Shown here: in pieces, positions 33,055 through 45,897 of the stretch
Position numbering within the stretch: the first letter of the stretch is position 1
Layout of the letters: the number at the start of each line of letters is the position of its first letter
Assembly: GCF_028640845.1 (NCBI RefSeq)
Contig: NC_080542.1
Coordinates: 67,772,211 to 67,836,210 of the forward strand
Length of the DNA stretch: 64,000 bases
From: Ahaetulla prasina
Taxonomy: Eukaryota; Chordata; Lepidosauria; Squamata; Colubridae
Reading direction: 5' to 3'
Translations under genes and position numbers: made by a program
The notes under the pieces: generated by a model
What the model was told of the DNA's origin: nothing
Databases searched by the model: none
Seen by the model: the letters and a program-made list of their open reading frames with translations, nothing else

Positions 33055-34289
33055 CAGGGGTGAAATCTAAAAATTTTCCCTACCAGTTCTGTGGGCTTGG
33101 CTTAATTGGTGGGCATGGCTTGGTGGTCAGGTGACCGGGTGGGTGTGGCCAATAACAATAAATAATAAAAATAATAAACAAACTACACAAAACAATAAGA
33201 GGTACCAAAAACCAACTTTCATATTTTACACACACACAACACAACTGTCTCACACACAATGTAAAAGCAGATGCACCTCATCCAAAATGGCCCCTGCAAC
33301 AAGCAGAAACCTCACACAGCCACAAAAAGCTCAAAAACCAACTTTCACACTTCACACACACACAACATAACACAACACAACACAATTGACTCTCTCTCTC
33401 ACACACACACAAAATGCCACAATATAGCTTTGTGAGATTTTGTGTGTTTGTGTAGGGTTTTTTTTTTAAATTTGCATTTATATCCTGCCCTTCTCCAAAG
33501 ATTCAGGGCGGCTTACACTATGTCAAGCAATAGTCTTCATCCATTTGTATATTATATACAAAGTCAACTTATTGCCCCCAACAATCTGGGTCCTAGTTAG
33601 AGTGAAACACTACAGAAAAATCTTAGAAAGCTGCACAAATATTTTATTATTTTATTTAATTTATATTTTTTAGATAAAAGCAGCTAAATTTAAAACTTTC
33701 TTAACTTTAAATTGCTGTCTAAAAAAAACCTCCTTAAAAAAACCCAATTAACTATTTTTTAAAGCTTCCACCCTCCCTTACTTACCCAACTGAAGGCAGG
33801 CAGATTGAGTTGCTCACCTTTCAGATGGATTGCAGGCAGGCAGATTCAGTTGCTAGCTGATGCAATTGATTGCAGAAGCCGAAGCAAAACAAGGCTTAGC
33901 GAGCCCGAAAGAAGCAGCAAGTAGGAACCAGGCAATTGTGTGGGCATGGGCCGGGGCTGTTGTAAGAGGTTGTAAAAAAAATGATTTTAAAAGCTTGTGT
34001 TGATCAGGCAACTCAGCTGGGATTGCCAGAGGAAAAAATCCTTTTAAAGTGTTCAGACGATCCCAGCAGAGCCACGCAATCATCAGAGGCTTTTTTTTTA
34101 CTTTTAAAATCATTTTTTCGGCTGAAGAAAAAATGCTTTTAAAGTAAAAAAAAAATCTCTGATGATTGCGCAGCTCAGCTGGGGCCGGGGAACAGGGCCA
34201 GGGATTTTTGCTACCGGTTCTCCAAACCACCCGCCGCCATCGCTACCAGATCAAGTGATCTGGTCCGAACCGGGAGCATTTCACCCCTG
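33055..34289. mobile_element. Long non-autonomous hAT element
   Basis: Ends CAGGGGTGAAATCTAAAA and, in reverse complement, CAGGGGTGAAATGCTCCC. The flanks are TTATAAGG (33047-33054) and TTACAAGG (34290-34297), an 8-bp duplication with one mismatch. The interior is non-coding and holds CA-rich repeats (33222-33242, 33352-33412), a SINE fragment (33466-33596) and GC-rich segments. Its right end is duplicated in tandem at about 34405-34707. Confidence 0.8.
33466..33596 (-). mobile_element. SINE fragment, minus strand
   Basis: 3' half of the tRNA-derived SINE (L2-like tail, then TTGCCCCCAACAATCTGGGT). The head is absent. It lies inside the hAT element. Confidence 0.75.
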
Positions 34290-34707
34290 TTACAAGGTCA
34301 TCCTGCCTGCTTTCCATTAGGATCATTTCTGAATCTCCCTTTCCATACTACAAAATCAGTAATTTAAATATTGTATTAATTCTGTTTCCTATTACCTATT
34401 ACTTTTTAAAATCATTTTTTCGGCTGAAGAAAAAATGCTTTTAAAGTAAAAAAAAAATCTCTGATGATTGCGCAGCTCAGCTGGGGCCGGGGAACAGGGC
34501 CAGGGATTTTTGCTACCGGTTCTCCAAACCACCCGCCGCCATCGCTACCAGATCAAGTGATCTGGTCCGAACCGGGAGCATTTCACCCCTGTTACAAGGT
34601 CATCCTGCCTGCTTTCCATTAGGATCATTTCTGAATCTCCCTTTCCATACTACAAAATCAGTAATTTAAATATTGTATTAATTCTGTTTCCTATTACCTA
34701 TTACTTT
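34103..34707. repeat. Tandem duplication, two 302-bp units
   Basis: 34103-34404 and 34405-34707 appear identical over almost their whole length by eye. The unit joins the last 185 bp of the hAT element to about 117 bp of flanking DNA. Both units start with ACTTTT(T)AAAATC, a short matching sequence at the junction. Confidence 0.9.
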
Positions 34708-37376
34708 TTTTTAAAGTCAGAAAACTTCAAGCAATTCTCATATGCTATTGCCCAAGCAAAATAGCATGATTAAAAACCAAAAAAAAGACAGGAAGCAAGC
34801 AAATATATAGTTACTGCTACTACATTTTTAGAGGAGAAAGATATTGTACAAAACAAGTTTCTGAAGAACAAAGGCTTTTGCCTTCTTACTCATCCAAGGA
34901 GATTTCAAACAAGATCCAAGACTTAATCATAACAAAAACAAAGCCCAAAACTATAGTGAAAAGCTGTGTCCAACATATTCAGTATATCTGTAGTTTAACT
35001 TCTACAGAATTCAGTTGGACACCTTTTCTAGGAATCAGTGGATAAAATGTAAGTTTATGTGCTGATTTTATGCATTGATCACTGAAATCTGCTTTATTCT
35101 CTTATCTCACATCCTGTCTGTTAACATGTCCTTGAACTACTTTATACAGCATGTTAAGGGCTAAAACATATATTGTAACACACAATATAGTGGCACTTTA
35201 AATGAAGACTTCTGTAGTTAAAAAAGGCACCAATGTAGCATAAAATCTATGTATCTAAAATATTGTTAATAGTATGGAACAGCCCAATTTTTCCACATAA
35301 AACTTTTGTGGGTTTGGCTTTATGCAGTAGCTGTACAGTTTGCAAATGTTGCAGTAGTTTAACATTAACTTGATTCGCAGTATTTTTGACAAGTACTGAA
35401 AGGAGATTTCCTGGTTTGAGGTAAGGACTGTCAGGATGTTCCTTAGATGCCTTATTAAAAATAAGCATGGTGTGCAGACTTGCAAATCTTCAGCAATAAC
35501 AGATATATTTAATGATATATAATATGTTCTTTTTATACTCCTCAGCTATTTCGTACTTAATTTTCCTCGTATTCCTACAATGGAAGTTCTCTGCAAGAGT
35601 GATTCACTGGATATGAATTTCTCAAATCGCTGTTTCAACTTCCTCTTCAAGATTTCAATCCTAACTAACATTAGTCTCTTAATTTACTTTTAAAATTCCC
35701 TTTGAATCTGGACAGCTGGAATTTTTCAATGTAATGAATATTGAAATATATATATAACATCAGCTCTTTATTTTAATATATAAGCTGCATTTCTGATAGC
35801 AAATCCATGGATATGTATGCATATTCAGACATGAGGCAGACAAAACCAAACAGATATATAAATAAATTAATAACTGACCTGGGAGTGCAAAAAATTAAAG
35901 AGCAGTCCATTGAATTGAATTACAGAGTCTTGATAAATTGCTGGTAAAGTTTGCAGAACTAATTTTATTTTTTACTAGCACAGTTCTGTGCCTGTCTGCT
36001 GAAACAATACACTCTGTATTTTCTCCCAGGCAATATACATAACTTTACAGAATAAGCATGATTAAACATTCGGTTTCTATAATAGAATTACATAACAGTG
36101 GTTCTGTACAATGGAAGTTCCCTGTCTTGGGAATATCTTGATTAAATTCTTAAATAACAATGCAGGACTTTTGTGGAGATTCTAAAGACTGATATAAACA
36201 TGCTTTGCTCTTCACAGTTATATTTAGAGACCTGGATCATCTTCATTATTCCATTGGATTCTCCTTTTGTTTTCTACATGTAGTAAAGGATGAAAAATCT
36301 TCCATGACATATCAGATATTTTGAAACTCAAAAAGGAGCAAGGTCTCTTTTCCCCTTTATTAAAATTTCCTTAAAAAATTTAATTGGTTATTTTGCTTTC
36401 TCCTTAATTATGGAAAACTTACAGATTTTCCATAATTAAGTATGTGACCTGGTCAGTACTTTTCCAACCCTAAGAAACCAGTGTTCATATTTTGCTTGCT
36501 TGCTTGTTTCTTTGTTTAATATATTGGCTGCCCATCTTATCACAGGTTAACTCTGGGCGGCTTAAAATATTAAGATCTTGCCCTTTTATATAAGCCTGAG
36601 TTTTCTCTATAAACTCCTAAGGTAAATTGTATTACAAAAATTAATTTTTCATGATATTCAGCAGCTCCTTCTCAAAATTGTTTCAGATGTGCTACTTGAT
36701 TAGATGATGTTAATTTTATTACCATTTCCCACTATAGTTACTGCTATACGAACAGATTTTGCTGTATTCATGATTTATTTCAATAAATCTTAAGTTCAGA
36801 ACTTGCATACTCTGCAGGAAATTATGTTAATTCTAAAGTGCCAGCTATATCATATATATGAGAGGGAAGTTTGTTCCAGTTGAAAAAGTGAATGGAAACT
36901 TAAAATCATGTGGTTCAAGTCTTAAGTGTGAAAACATAATATTCTTTGTCTAGTACAGACTAAGTCTCTCCTAAATCAAATTTCATTTCTGATGATTACA
37001 GGACATGTTCATATTATTTCCTTGGCTGCTACTTTAAAAAAAAAATTGTTTATAATATAACATATAATCTAGTCTACACCCAAGAATTTTGTGATGGTGT
37101 CCTATGCAAAAACAACTTTTAAAATTAGTTTACAAACCATATTCCTACTTAATTTCAACAGATGAAGAAAAAAAGTCAGGTTGTATGGTACTTAAGATGC
37201 TGACCTAGAAACCAGTACATTGTAAATTCTAGTCCCATCTCAGGTGTAAAAGCTGGTAGGAACAGTCACTCTTGCCTAGCTCAATCTGCCTTTCAGTGTT
37301 GTGGGGAAAATAAGAGGAGGAAGGAGGAGTAGATATTTTGCTGCCTTGAGTTTCTTATAGAAAAATAATAATTAAT
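34708..37376. other. Unrecognised AT-rich DNA
   Basis: About 2.7 kb without supported genes. A perfect 15-bp hairpin lies at 36403-36440. A weak L2-like tail phrase (CTGGGCGGCTTAAAATATT) is at 36550-36570. Confidence 0.55.
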
Positions 37377-37381
37377 AAACG

Positions 37382-37568
37382 TGTTAAGTTCGGGCAATGA
37401 AGGGACAGGAGACAATACAAATGACAACAGCTCTTTGGTTTATTGTGATCCCAGCGAAAACCAACAGGCAAAACCCCTCTTTAAATAGTATTTTGGCTGA
37501 GGCACCAGCCAATCAGCAACGTGCATTCTCCCGCCCAATTTTCCCTCCTAAGATTCAAATACATTACA
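37382..37568 (-). repeat. Gypsy A 3' LTR
   Basis: The 187-bp LTR at the left edge, which is 3' for the minus-strand element. It has the TG...CA boundary and differs from the other LTR at about four positions. Confidence 0.95.
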
Positions 37569-37630
37569 CTCCTCCCCTCCCAGAACACATTGTAACATAT
37601 TTACATAGTTTTTTGCATAACATTTGCATG

Positions 37631-40594
37631 TTATTTTTCCACGTAGTCATGCAGGTAGACAGGGCGTCTCCTGACTCTTTCTGATCTGCGCAATTCATTC
37701 CCTGGGAGTGAGTCGAGCTGGTCGGAGGGACTGTTTGTTCCTCCCAGCTCCTCCTCTGGGCCGTCCGGCCCTGGATTATTGGCAGTCATCCCTGCTGTCC
37801 TCCGGAGGAGCCGGTTGGCATCGCTGGACTTCTTCAGGCTCAGATAAGTCCTCCGATCGCCTCGGGGTTGAGTTAGCTGTTGGTTCAAGTATTGGGTAGC
37901 CAGGGTCTGGCTGTTTGGTTTCTGGATTGTTTTGAAATCTTTTTCGTAATTGATCTATGTGGCGTCTCCACACTTGGCCATCGCCCATGTCTACTATGTA
38001 TGACTTTGGGCCCGTCACTCCTACAATTGTTCCCTGTAGCCACGCTGGGCCCTCACTATAGTTATGTGCCCATACCGGGTCACCTGTTGACATTGTTCTG
38101 GTTTTTCCCTTTGTGTTTTGGTACCCATCAGGGGAGTATGTTGGGTTTAACCGATCTAGGGGGCACCAGAGTCTTCTACCCATTAATAACTCCGATGGGC
38201 TGCGGCCAGTGGTCACACAGGGAGTTCTATGTTGGACTGCCAGGAAGGTATCGATTTTTGATTGCCAATCTCTTGGGCTAATTCTAGATAGTGCTTCCTT
38301 GGTACTGCATACGAAACATTCTGCAAGACCGTTCGTCGCCGGGTGGAAAGGCGCCAAGAGGACATGCTGGATGCCCTCTTCTGCCAAGTATCCCTCAAAC
38401 TGGGTGGCCATGAATTGTGGGCCATTATCGGATACTAGAGTGTCGGGCAACCCGTGTGTCACAAATAGATGCCTCAATACTGTGATTACAGCTTCCGCTG
38501 TTGTGGTTTTCATGAGTAGAATTTCTAACCACTTCGAGTAGGCATCTACCACAATTAAGAAGGTCTCCCCTTGGAACGGCCCGGCAAAATCTATATGGAT
38601 CCTGGACCAAGGACCCTGGGGTTTCTCCAATCCCTTATGGGGGCTGTTGGGGGTAGTGGTCTTGATTCATACCTGGCATTTCCCTACCCGGTCGCTAATG
38701 TCTTTATCCATTTGTGGCCACCATATGTAACTTCTCACTAGGCTTTTCATCCTTACAATCCCCGGGTGGCCCACATACAATAGTTCCAACACATGCCCTC
38801 GTAATTTCTCCGGAATAACTACTCTATCCCCCCATAACAGACAACCTCCTTGTACCGACAGTTCCAAACGTTTTTTTGTAAACTTTTTAAAATGATCCCC
38901 CGGTGCAGTGGGCCATCCCCTCTGCACCCAACCGATCACAGTTCTTATGACAATGTCTTTGTAAGAAGCCCTAGTCACTTCCGTAGATGTGACTGGGCCA
39001 GAGTCCAAAGAGTCAATTAACAAGACGGGCGTCCCTGGGGTCGGGTCTTCGATAGTCTCGGGCAACGGGCATCTACTTAATGGGTCCGCATGTCCCAAGT
39101 CCTTGCCTGGTCAGTGAGACAGTTTTTATGAGTATGCCGCCAGGAAAATAGTCCACCGGGTCAGCCTGGGTGATAATGCAACCGGTGTTGGACGGTCCCC
39201 CACCAAGAGTCCCAATAAAGGTCTATGGTCTGTGATTATTTCAAAATGTCGCCCAAATAGGTACTTGTGAAATTTTTTAACCCCAGAAACTATGGCCAGG
39301 GCTTCCCGGTCTAGTTGGCTATAGTTCCTTTCTGCTGCGGACATCGTGCGGAAAAAATATGCGATAGGGGCTTCTGAACCGTTCGGTAACCTGTGGCTAA
39401 GGACAGCCCCTACCCCGTAGGGTGATGCATCACAAACTAGTACTAATGGCAGTGTCCCATTGTACTGAATTAAAAGGCTATCACTGGACAAGAGATTCTT
39501 AACGCCCTCAAATGCTTTAGCCTCAACCCTGCCCCAAGTGCAAACAGATTTTTTCGCTAGCAGTTTATGTAGCGGTTCGGCTACTGTTGCCTTATTTTTT
39601 AAAAATACCACATAGAAGTTTACAAGCCCCCAAAATGCTTGTAATTCTGTTTTGTTTTTTGGGGTTGGAGCCTTTTTAATGACTCGCACTTTGCTCTCAG
39701 TTGGGTGGATGCCTTCCTTATCTATCTGGTAACCCAAGAATTCTACAGAATCAACTCCTATCTGGCATTTGTTGAGTTTAACCTTAAGCCCCGCAGACCT
39801 GAAAATGCCCAAAACCTTCCGCAATTTGACCCCTAAGTCTTCCAAGTTTTCTGCTGATACCAGTACATCATCGAAATATGGAACTACTCCCAGTAGATCA
39901 TGTAGGAGTTGTTCCATTAGGTTTTGGAATAACCCGGGGGCTACACTAACTCCGAACTGAAGTCGAGTGCATTTAAAAGCGCTTCGATGTGTGACAATTG
40001 TCTGTGCTTCGGCCGTTTCGCCGTCAACTGGTAATTGTTGGTAGGCTTGAGCCAGATCAAGTTTGGCAAAAACCTGACCCTGCCCTAACGAGTGCAACAA
40101 ATGTTGCACTACTGGAACAGGGTAAGCACTCTTTTGCAATGCTTTGTTAAGTGTTGCCTTATAGACAGCGCAAATTCGGACTGATCCGTCCAATTTGATT
40201 GGGGTCACAATTGGTGTCTCCCATTTTGCATGGTCGACGGGGACTAGTATTCCCTGGCTTACTAATTTGTCTAGTTCCCTGTCAATCTTGGGTTTGAGGG
40301 TGAACGGGACCCTCCTAGCTTTTAATCTAATGGGAGCCACCTGGGGGTCCAAATTGAATGAAATAGGGGTTCCCACGTACTTGCCCAGGCAGTCTTGGAA
40401 AACGTCCTCGAATTCTTTCAATAATTCATCCTTCAAGTTGACTCCGCATCTGTGAACCCTGGTCACTTCCATTCCCAAGGCTCTGAACCAGTTCCTAGCA
40501 AGCTGGGAAGTTTTCCATCTACGATGGTGATCGGCAGGGTTTTCTTGAATTGTCCATATCTCACTCTGACAGTCGTGACTCCTCGAACAGGGAT
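37631..40594 (-). pseudogene. Gypsy A pol: RT, RNase H, integrase
   Basis: RT: VPVDHAKWETPIVTPIKLDG, FAKLDLAQAYQQLPV with the first catalytic Asp, and VVPYFDDVLVSAENL with the YxDD box. RNase H: LVCDASPYGVGAVLSHRLPN and the DREALAIVSGVKKFHKYLFG region. Integrase: a HHCC-like finger region (YVGHPGIVRMKSLVRSYIWW), then DDE core pieces HIDFAGPFQGETFLIVVDAY and LVSDNGPQFMATQFEGYLAE, and a C-terminal GPKSYIVDMGDGQVWRRHID. Stops interrupt at about 39123 and 38664, with frameshifts near 40495 and 37890. One notable change is CAVYK where the sister element has CADYK. Confidence 0.92.
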
Positions 40595-41674
40595 TCAGTT
40601 TCCTGGTAGTCTTGCACTCTCAGCTTTTGGGGTTGCAGTTGGTGTTTTCGCGACATCTGGCAGGTCCTTTGCGATTGTGTCCCAAGACATAATCGTAATT
40701 GATGAGCCAGTGTCCACCTCCATTTTACACTGCACCCCTTCGATGTATGTCTTGGTGAATATTTTCTTTTCTAGTCGTGTCGATGCGTGGCCCACTTTCA
40801 CAGTGGTCTGATTCAACTTCGCGCCCTTTTTGAACTGGCCAATCCCTGGCCGCTTCGCGGATCCGGTGCCCTGTTGATTGGCCGGTTTGAATTTTGGGCA
40901 GGAAGGTTGAGAGGCTCGGCAGGCCTGAGCTATGTGTCCTTTCTTTTCACACCGCCGACAAATTGCATCCTTGAACCTGCAATTCTGTCGTTGGTGTTGG
41001 CCTCCGCAACTCATGCACTCGTCCTGGTCACCTCTTTCTGGCCGCCCAGTGTGGAAAACCTCTTCCTCTTCTTCACCGTCCGATTCAGCCTGGATTTCTT
41101 CACTGTGGACTGGTGTTGCTTTCGCTGCGGCACTTGGCGCGTTCGGCTTTTGTAAGGTTTCCGCCGCTTTGGTGGACATCTCGTGCATCCTGGCCTCATC
41201 CAGGGCTATCGACAGGGTTAGGTTGCTTTTCGACAGCAGCCGCCTCTGTAGTCGGATGTCCCTGACCCCACAAATGAGTTGTTCTAATAAGGAGTCCTCC
41301 AAGTCTCTATACTCACAGTGGTTTGTGGCTTTCCTCAATGCAGCCATGTACACGCTTATCGATTCGCCCTCTCGCTGAACTCTTTGCCTCAACTCGAACC
41401 GTTGTACAAACTTTGATGGTACTGGTGCGTAGTGCGCTTGTAGAGTTGTCTGTAACATTTGCCATGGCACCGACTGTTCCGGCGTTGGTTCCGACAGCGA
41501 TTCGGCGGTGTCGAAGACTTCTGGCCCACAGTGGCTCAGGAAGTAAGCGCGCTTCTGATTATCCGATACTCCTTGCAGTTCGTTTGCTTCGAGGAAACAC
41601 TCGAAACGAGCCATGTACAACCCCCATTTCTCCTTGGCTGGGTTGAATGGTGCTGGCGGCGTATAGCTAGACAT
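40595..41674 (-). pseudogene. Gypsy A gag-protease
   Basis: The frame starts MSSYTPPAPFNPAKEKWGLY and runs 359 codons. Residues 1-180 are Gag-like. A cysteine-rich knuckle region follows (CMSCGGQHQRQNCRFKDAIC and CRRCEKKGHIAQAC), which would bind the RNA. Aspartic protease follows at about residue 315 (KMEVDTGSSITIMS; the active-site DTGS). The frame ends with a TGA just after SARLPGN, and the pol part continues in the same frame for a while. The start codon was chosen because it is the first ATG after the primer-binding site and matches element B. Confidence 0.9.
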
Positions 41675-41777
41675 TGCTATGTATCCGCTCTTGATACTGG
41701 CTGGGTTTGAATTTTTTGATGTTCCTTCAGCTCTTTTCCTAGTCTCACTGCCTTCAAAATCCCACCTTTGTCGCCAA

Positions 41778-41964
41778 TGTTAAGTTCGGGCAATGAAGGG
41801 ACAGGAGACGATCCAAGTGACAACAGCTCTTTGGTTTATTGTGATCCCAGCGAAAACCAACAGGCAAAACCCCTCTTTAAATAGTATTTTGGCTGAGGCA
41901 CCAGCCAATCAGCAACGTGCATTCTCCTGCCCAATTTTCCCTCCTAAGATTCAAATACATTACA
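41778..41964 (-). repeat. Gypsy A 5' LTR
   Basis: The 187-bp LTR at the right edge; transcription of the element would start here, running leftward. The primer-binding site lies just inside, at about 41758-41776. Confidence 0.95.
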
Positions 41965-41969
41965 AAACG

Positions 41970-42949
41970 CACAAAGAAGTATCAGGAATCTAAAAATGGA
42001 GAAGCATTTAATAACTCAACTAGGTATGTCATCAATAGCGTACCTTTGAGAAAAGCATACCTTTCTTCATTAATACTTGTCTTTAATCAAAATTGGAAGG
42101 CAGGAATGTTCTACTAGTCATGAGCAACTAATATGACACAAGCAATTCTTTGGGGATGATATAGCTGTGTGAACCCATGTTCATCATCCATAACATTCAC
42201 TTTGCTGTTTCAGATAATTTCTTTGTGTGATAACTTTTCAGTTGCTTATATTTAGATTTGTGCTCCACTGGAATAGATAGCAACATGAACACCTTTTTAC
42301 ATACAAATAAAACTATTTAATACAATGATGGGGAAGATGACTAAGTATATATTTCTATTACAAGTTTAGTTAGTTGCCCAGTCATTGCCTGACTTGTTGT
42401 GGTAGATCTTTCTGAAGTTTTTATTTAAATTCATCTAATTTAATCTTTCTCTAAAGCTGTCTCGTGACTTTTTTTCTTTCTTAATCTATATTACATCTTC
42501 CAGCTCACAAACATACTATATAAAACATGAATGAAGATTATATTATTTTTACTTACATGAAAGAGGTGCTGACTGAGATACTGCATGAATATTCAGAAAT
42601 CCCACAGGATTCAATGGGACTGATATTTAAGTAAAATTACTACTTTATTTTAATTGACTAATCAAGTACCAGTGCAGGGAAAGAATGAACAGTTTTGAAA
42701 GAGAAAAATAATTAAAGGCACTTAATACAGTGCCTTTACAGAATACAGTGATTAAATTAAATGTTATGATTACTTTAACAATTGTGGCATTAAATTATGC
42801 TTCTTGGAATACCTATTTACATATGTTTGAGTAGAGATAATGATAATTTATTGAATTTTTATTCTATTTTCCTTAAACTGAAATCAAGTTGCTATAAACA
42901 ATAAAAATAAAGAATGCAAAGTTAATATTAATACTATAAATAGCTTCAT
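41970..42949. other. No recognisable feature
   Basis: AT-rich DNA without recognised repeats. The sequence 41970-42000 continues what lies left of 37377 across element A. Confidence 0.5.
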
Positions 42950-43191
42950 AAGGAAACTTTATTTTGTTTTTAATTGAAACAGTTATAACAAACAAAAACC
43001 TTTTTCCCCCTTTCCCCACCCCCCCAAAAAAACCCTTCCCCTTCCTCCCCTCCCCAGCTTCCCGAATCAATCACAAGGTATTGTTATACATAAACCAAAC
43101 ATAGAGTAAAATTTTCCCTTCTAATCCAATTAACCTCATCCAAATCTTTTCATTTCCCAACCCCCCCATTACATAAAATAATACTTCCTAA

Positions 43192-44340
43192 TTATTCAAA
43201 GGCAATCTGATATTTCTTAATCCGATATCTGTTTTGTAAATAATCAATCCATTTTTTCCATTCAATTAAATATCTTTCCTGCGTATTGTCTTTCAAAAAA
43301 GCTGAGATTTTAGCCATCTCAGCCAAATTAGTAACTTTCAATATCCATTCTTCTATTGTAGGTAACTCTTTTTCCCCCCAATATTGTCCAATCAATAGCC
43401 TTGCTGCTGTTATTAAATTCAGAATCAATTTAGTCTCAATCCCTGTATAATCCGTTATAATTCCCAAAAGGAAAAATTGCGGCAGGAACTTTATCTTCTT
43501 CTTCAGGACATTTTGAATAATCCCCCAAATTCTTATCCAAAAGGCCTTAATTTTCTTGCAAATCCACCAAATATGAAAATATGTAGCATCATCACAGTCA
43601 CACCTCCAACATTTCGCTTGGATATCAGGATACATACATGATAATTTTTTGGGATCTAAGTGCCATCTATAAAACATAAAAATTTTCCCTTAAATTCTGT
43701 GCTTGTGTAAATTTAACATTTCTAATCCAGATTTTCTCTCATGTTTCCAACATTATTCGTTTCTGAATATTCTGTGCCCTTTTTATCATACAGTCCTTTA
43801 CCAAATCCTTTTCCGAATCTATTTCAAGCAACACATTATACAATCTCTTTATATGTTCCTGGGTCTGATTTCTAATTTGCTTTATTAAATTTTCCTCCCT
43901 TTGCATTATACCAATTTTTTGATCTTCTTTCCATCTAACACTTAGTTGCCCATATTGAAACCAAGTATAATTCCTCCCTTCTTCATTTAATACCTGTAAT
44001 GATTTTAATTACAATCTACCTCCTTCAGCATACAAAAGTTCTTTATAAGTAATCATTTCCTGTTTCTGTTCTATATTTATATTCTCTATTGCATGTCTGG
44101 GGCTCGCCCATATAGGAATCTTATAGTCTGGTCTATAAGAATATTTTTTCCAAAAGAGCACTTCTCAACACATGATTCTTAAAAGCCCTATCCAATTTTT
44201 TTTCATAAAATAAATACGCATGCCAACCATATAACAAGTCATAACCTTCTATATTCAAAATTCTTTCCTCCATTAAATTAAATAAGTCACTTATTACTGA
44301 AAGGGCTACTGCTTCATAATATAGTTTAAAATTAGGCATT
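43192..44340 (-). pseudogene. L1 ORF2 C-terminal part
   Basis: Order on the minus strand: LKMPNFKLYYEAVALSVISD, NIEGYDLLYGWHAYLFYEKK, then the Cys knuckle (QAKCWRCDCDDATYFHIWWI) and the last segment to 43192 (KKYQIAFE). Stops and shifts lie between. This is a closer relative of the L1 at 17888-19521 than a standard mammalian L1, by eye. Confidence 0.87.
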
Positions 44341-44341
44341 T

Positions 44342-45740
44342 TTAGGCCACCTCTTTCCCTAAAACAATTTTTAATTGTTTAATTGCCTCCATTATTTCTC
44401 CAGTAGCTATCAGCCGATTCAACTCCTCCCTTTGTTCTAATGTTAGAGTATTAACCTTATAATCTTTCAAATAATCATAAATGTCCCTATTCAATATTTT
44501 ATCTTTTGCATATAGAGTAGTGTAAAATTCTGAGAAGGCCTTTTTAATTTTATCCTGTTGATATATCTCTTTACCTTTATATTCTATTTTTTGTATGACA
44601 CGTACTTTCTGTTTTTTTCTTAAGTTATATGCCAGCCACCTCCCAGGTTTATTTGCATTACAGAAGGTATTATGTTTAGCATATTGTATATTCGTTGCCA
44701 CTTGATCTGCCATTAACATATTAAATTGACTCTGTAATATTCTTATAGCCTCTTTAAGTTTGTGATCTTGTGGGTTTTGAATTAATAATTGTTGTTTCTT
44801 TTGAATTTCTTCTTCCAAGTACCTACGCTGCCTTTGTTTATTATTCCTCTGCCTATTGTCCAAATATATCAATATACCTCTAATAAAAGCTTTACTCGCC
44901 TCCCACACAATTCCTATAGGTGTCCCCTTGTGCATATTAAAATCAAAAAATTCCTTCATCTGTTTCTTACAATGATTTACATTATCCTCATATCTAAACA
45001 GATTTTCATTCAGCCTCCATGTTCTACCACCTTTTTTCCCTTGTAATAATTCCATCCATACTGGGCTATGGTCAGTTAAACACCTCGGAAATATCTTCAT
45101 TTTCTTCACCCTAGAAAGCAAGTCATTAGAAATTAAAATAAAGTCACTATGTGAAAAAGATTGATGCCTATCGGGAAAAAAAGTAAAATCTCTCTCATCT
45201 GGATTCCGTAACCTCCATATATCTCTAAACTCAAAGTCTTCCATCATTTCAAAGAAGGATTTTGGTAGTTTTGCATGTACAGGTATCTTCTTAGAAGAGG
45301 TTCTCTTATCATTTCTTGTATCAATTACTCCATTCCAGTCTCCTAATAAAATAAACGAACTGTAATCCCAGAGGATCAACCTCTTGTGTAACATTTTATA
45401 AAACTTTTCTTGTTGCTGATTAGGTGCATAAATACCTATCAGCAAAATCTTTTTTGCATCTATCACCAGTTCAATAGCAATAAAGCTTCCTTGAATATCT
45501 GCCTCAATTAACTTAGCTGGTATATCCTTCCTGATATATACAACGATTCCATTTTGCTTCTTATCCAAAGCTGATGCAACAAAATGTTTACCTAATTTTG
45601 AGTTTATTAAGTATTTTTGGTCTGATAATTAGATATGTGTCTCTTGCAGGCAAATCACATCATTTTTAAATTGTTTCAAGTAGTGAAATATTTTCCTTCT
45701 TTTCTGAGCTGAATTCAAACCATTAACATTCCATGACAAA
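44342..45740 (-). pseudogene. L1 ORF2 endonuclease domain and linker
   Basis: Starts ILSWNVNGLNSAQKRRKIFH with KNDVICLQETHI, the first motifs of APE-type endonucleases, then stops and resumes DKKQNGIVVYIRKDIPAKLI. Further motifs are LIGIYAPNQQQEKFYKML, FILLGDWNGVIDTRNDK, DFTFFPDRHQSFSHSDFILI and LTDHSPVWMELL. The 408-codon main frame runs on through the linker (a Z-like domain region) to IKQLKIVLGKEVA, where it breaks at the deletion junction. The catalytic residues D (of GDWNG) and H (of TDHSP) are intact. Confidence 0.92.
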
Positions 45741-45897
45741 ATTCTATTTGCTATTACTGGCCTCCTGAAGCTTTGAAGCAGACAACAGAAGATCCTCCTC
45801 CGGTATCTTCCATCTAGCTCCTCCCACAGCTTCCATACTGGGGTCCTGACTTTTACTTTGAAGCTGTTCTCTTCTTTACGCTTAAGAGCTCCTCTTG

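Larger units (their letters stand above)
37382..41964 (-). mobile_element. Ty3/gypsy LTR retrotransposon A
   Basis: Two 187-bp direct LTRs (37382-37568, 41778-41964) start TGTTAAG and end CATTACA. AAACG flanks both ends (37377-37381, 41965-41969). I count about four LTR differences. Gag, protease, RT, RNase H and integrase follow in this order on the minus strand; there is no env. A TGGCGACAAAGGTGGGAT primer-binding site adjoins the 5' LTR, and a purine tract (GGGAGGGGAGGAG on the minus strand) adjoins the 3' LTR. Domain order and the integrase tail suggest the Mag/K02A2.6-like lineage, tentatively. Stops and frameshifts disable it. Confidence 0.95.
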
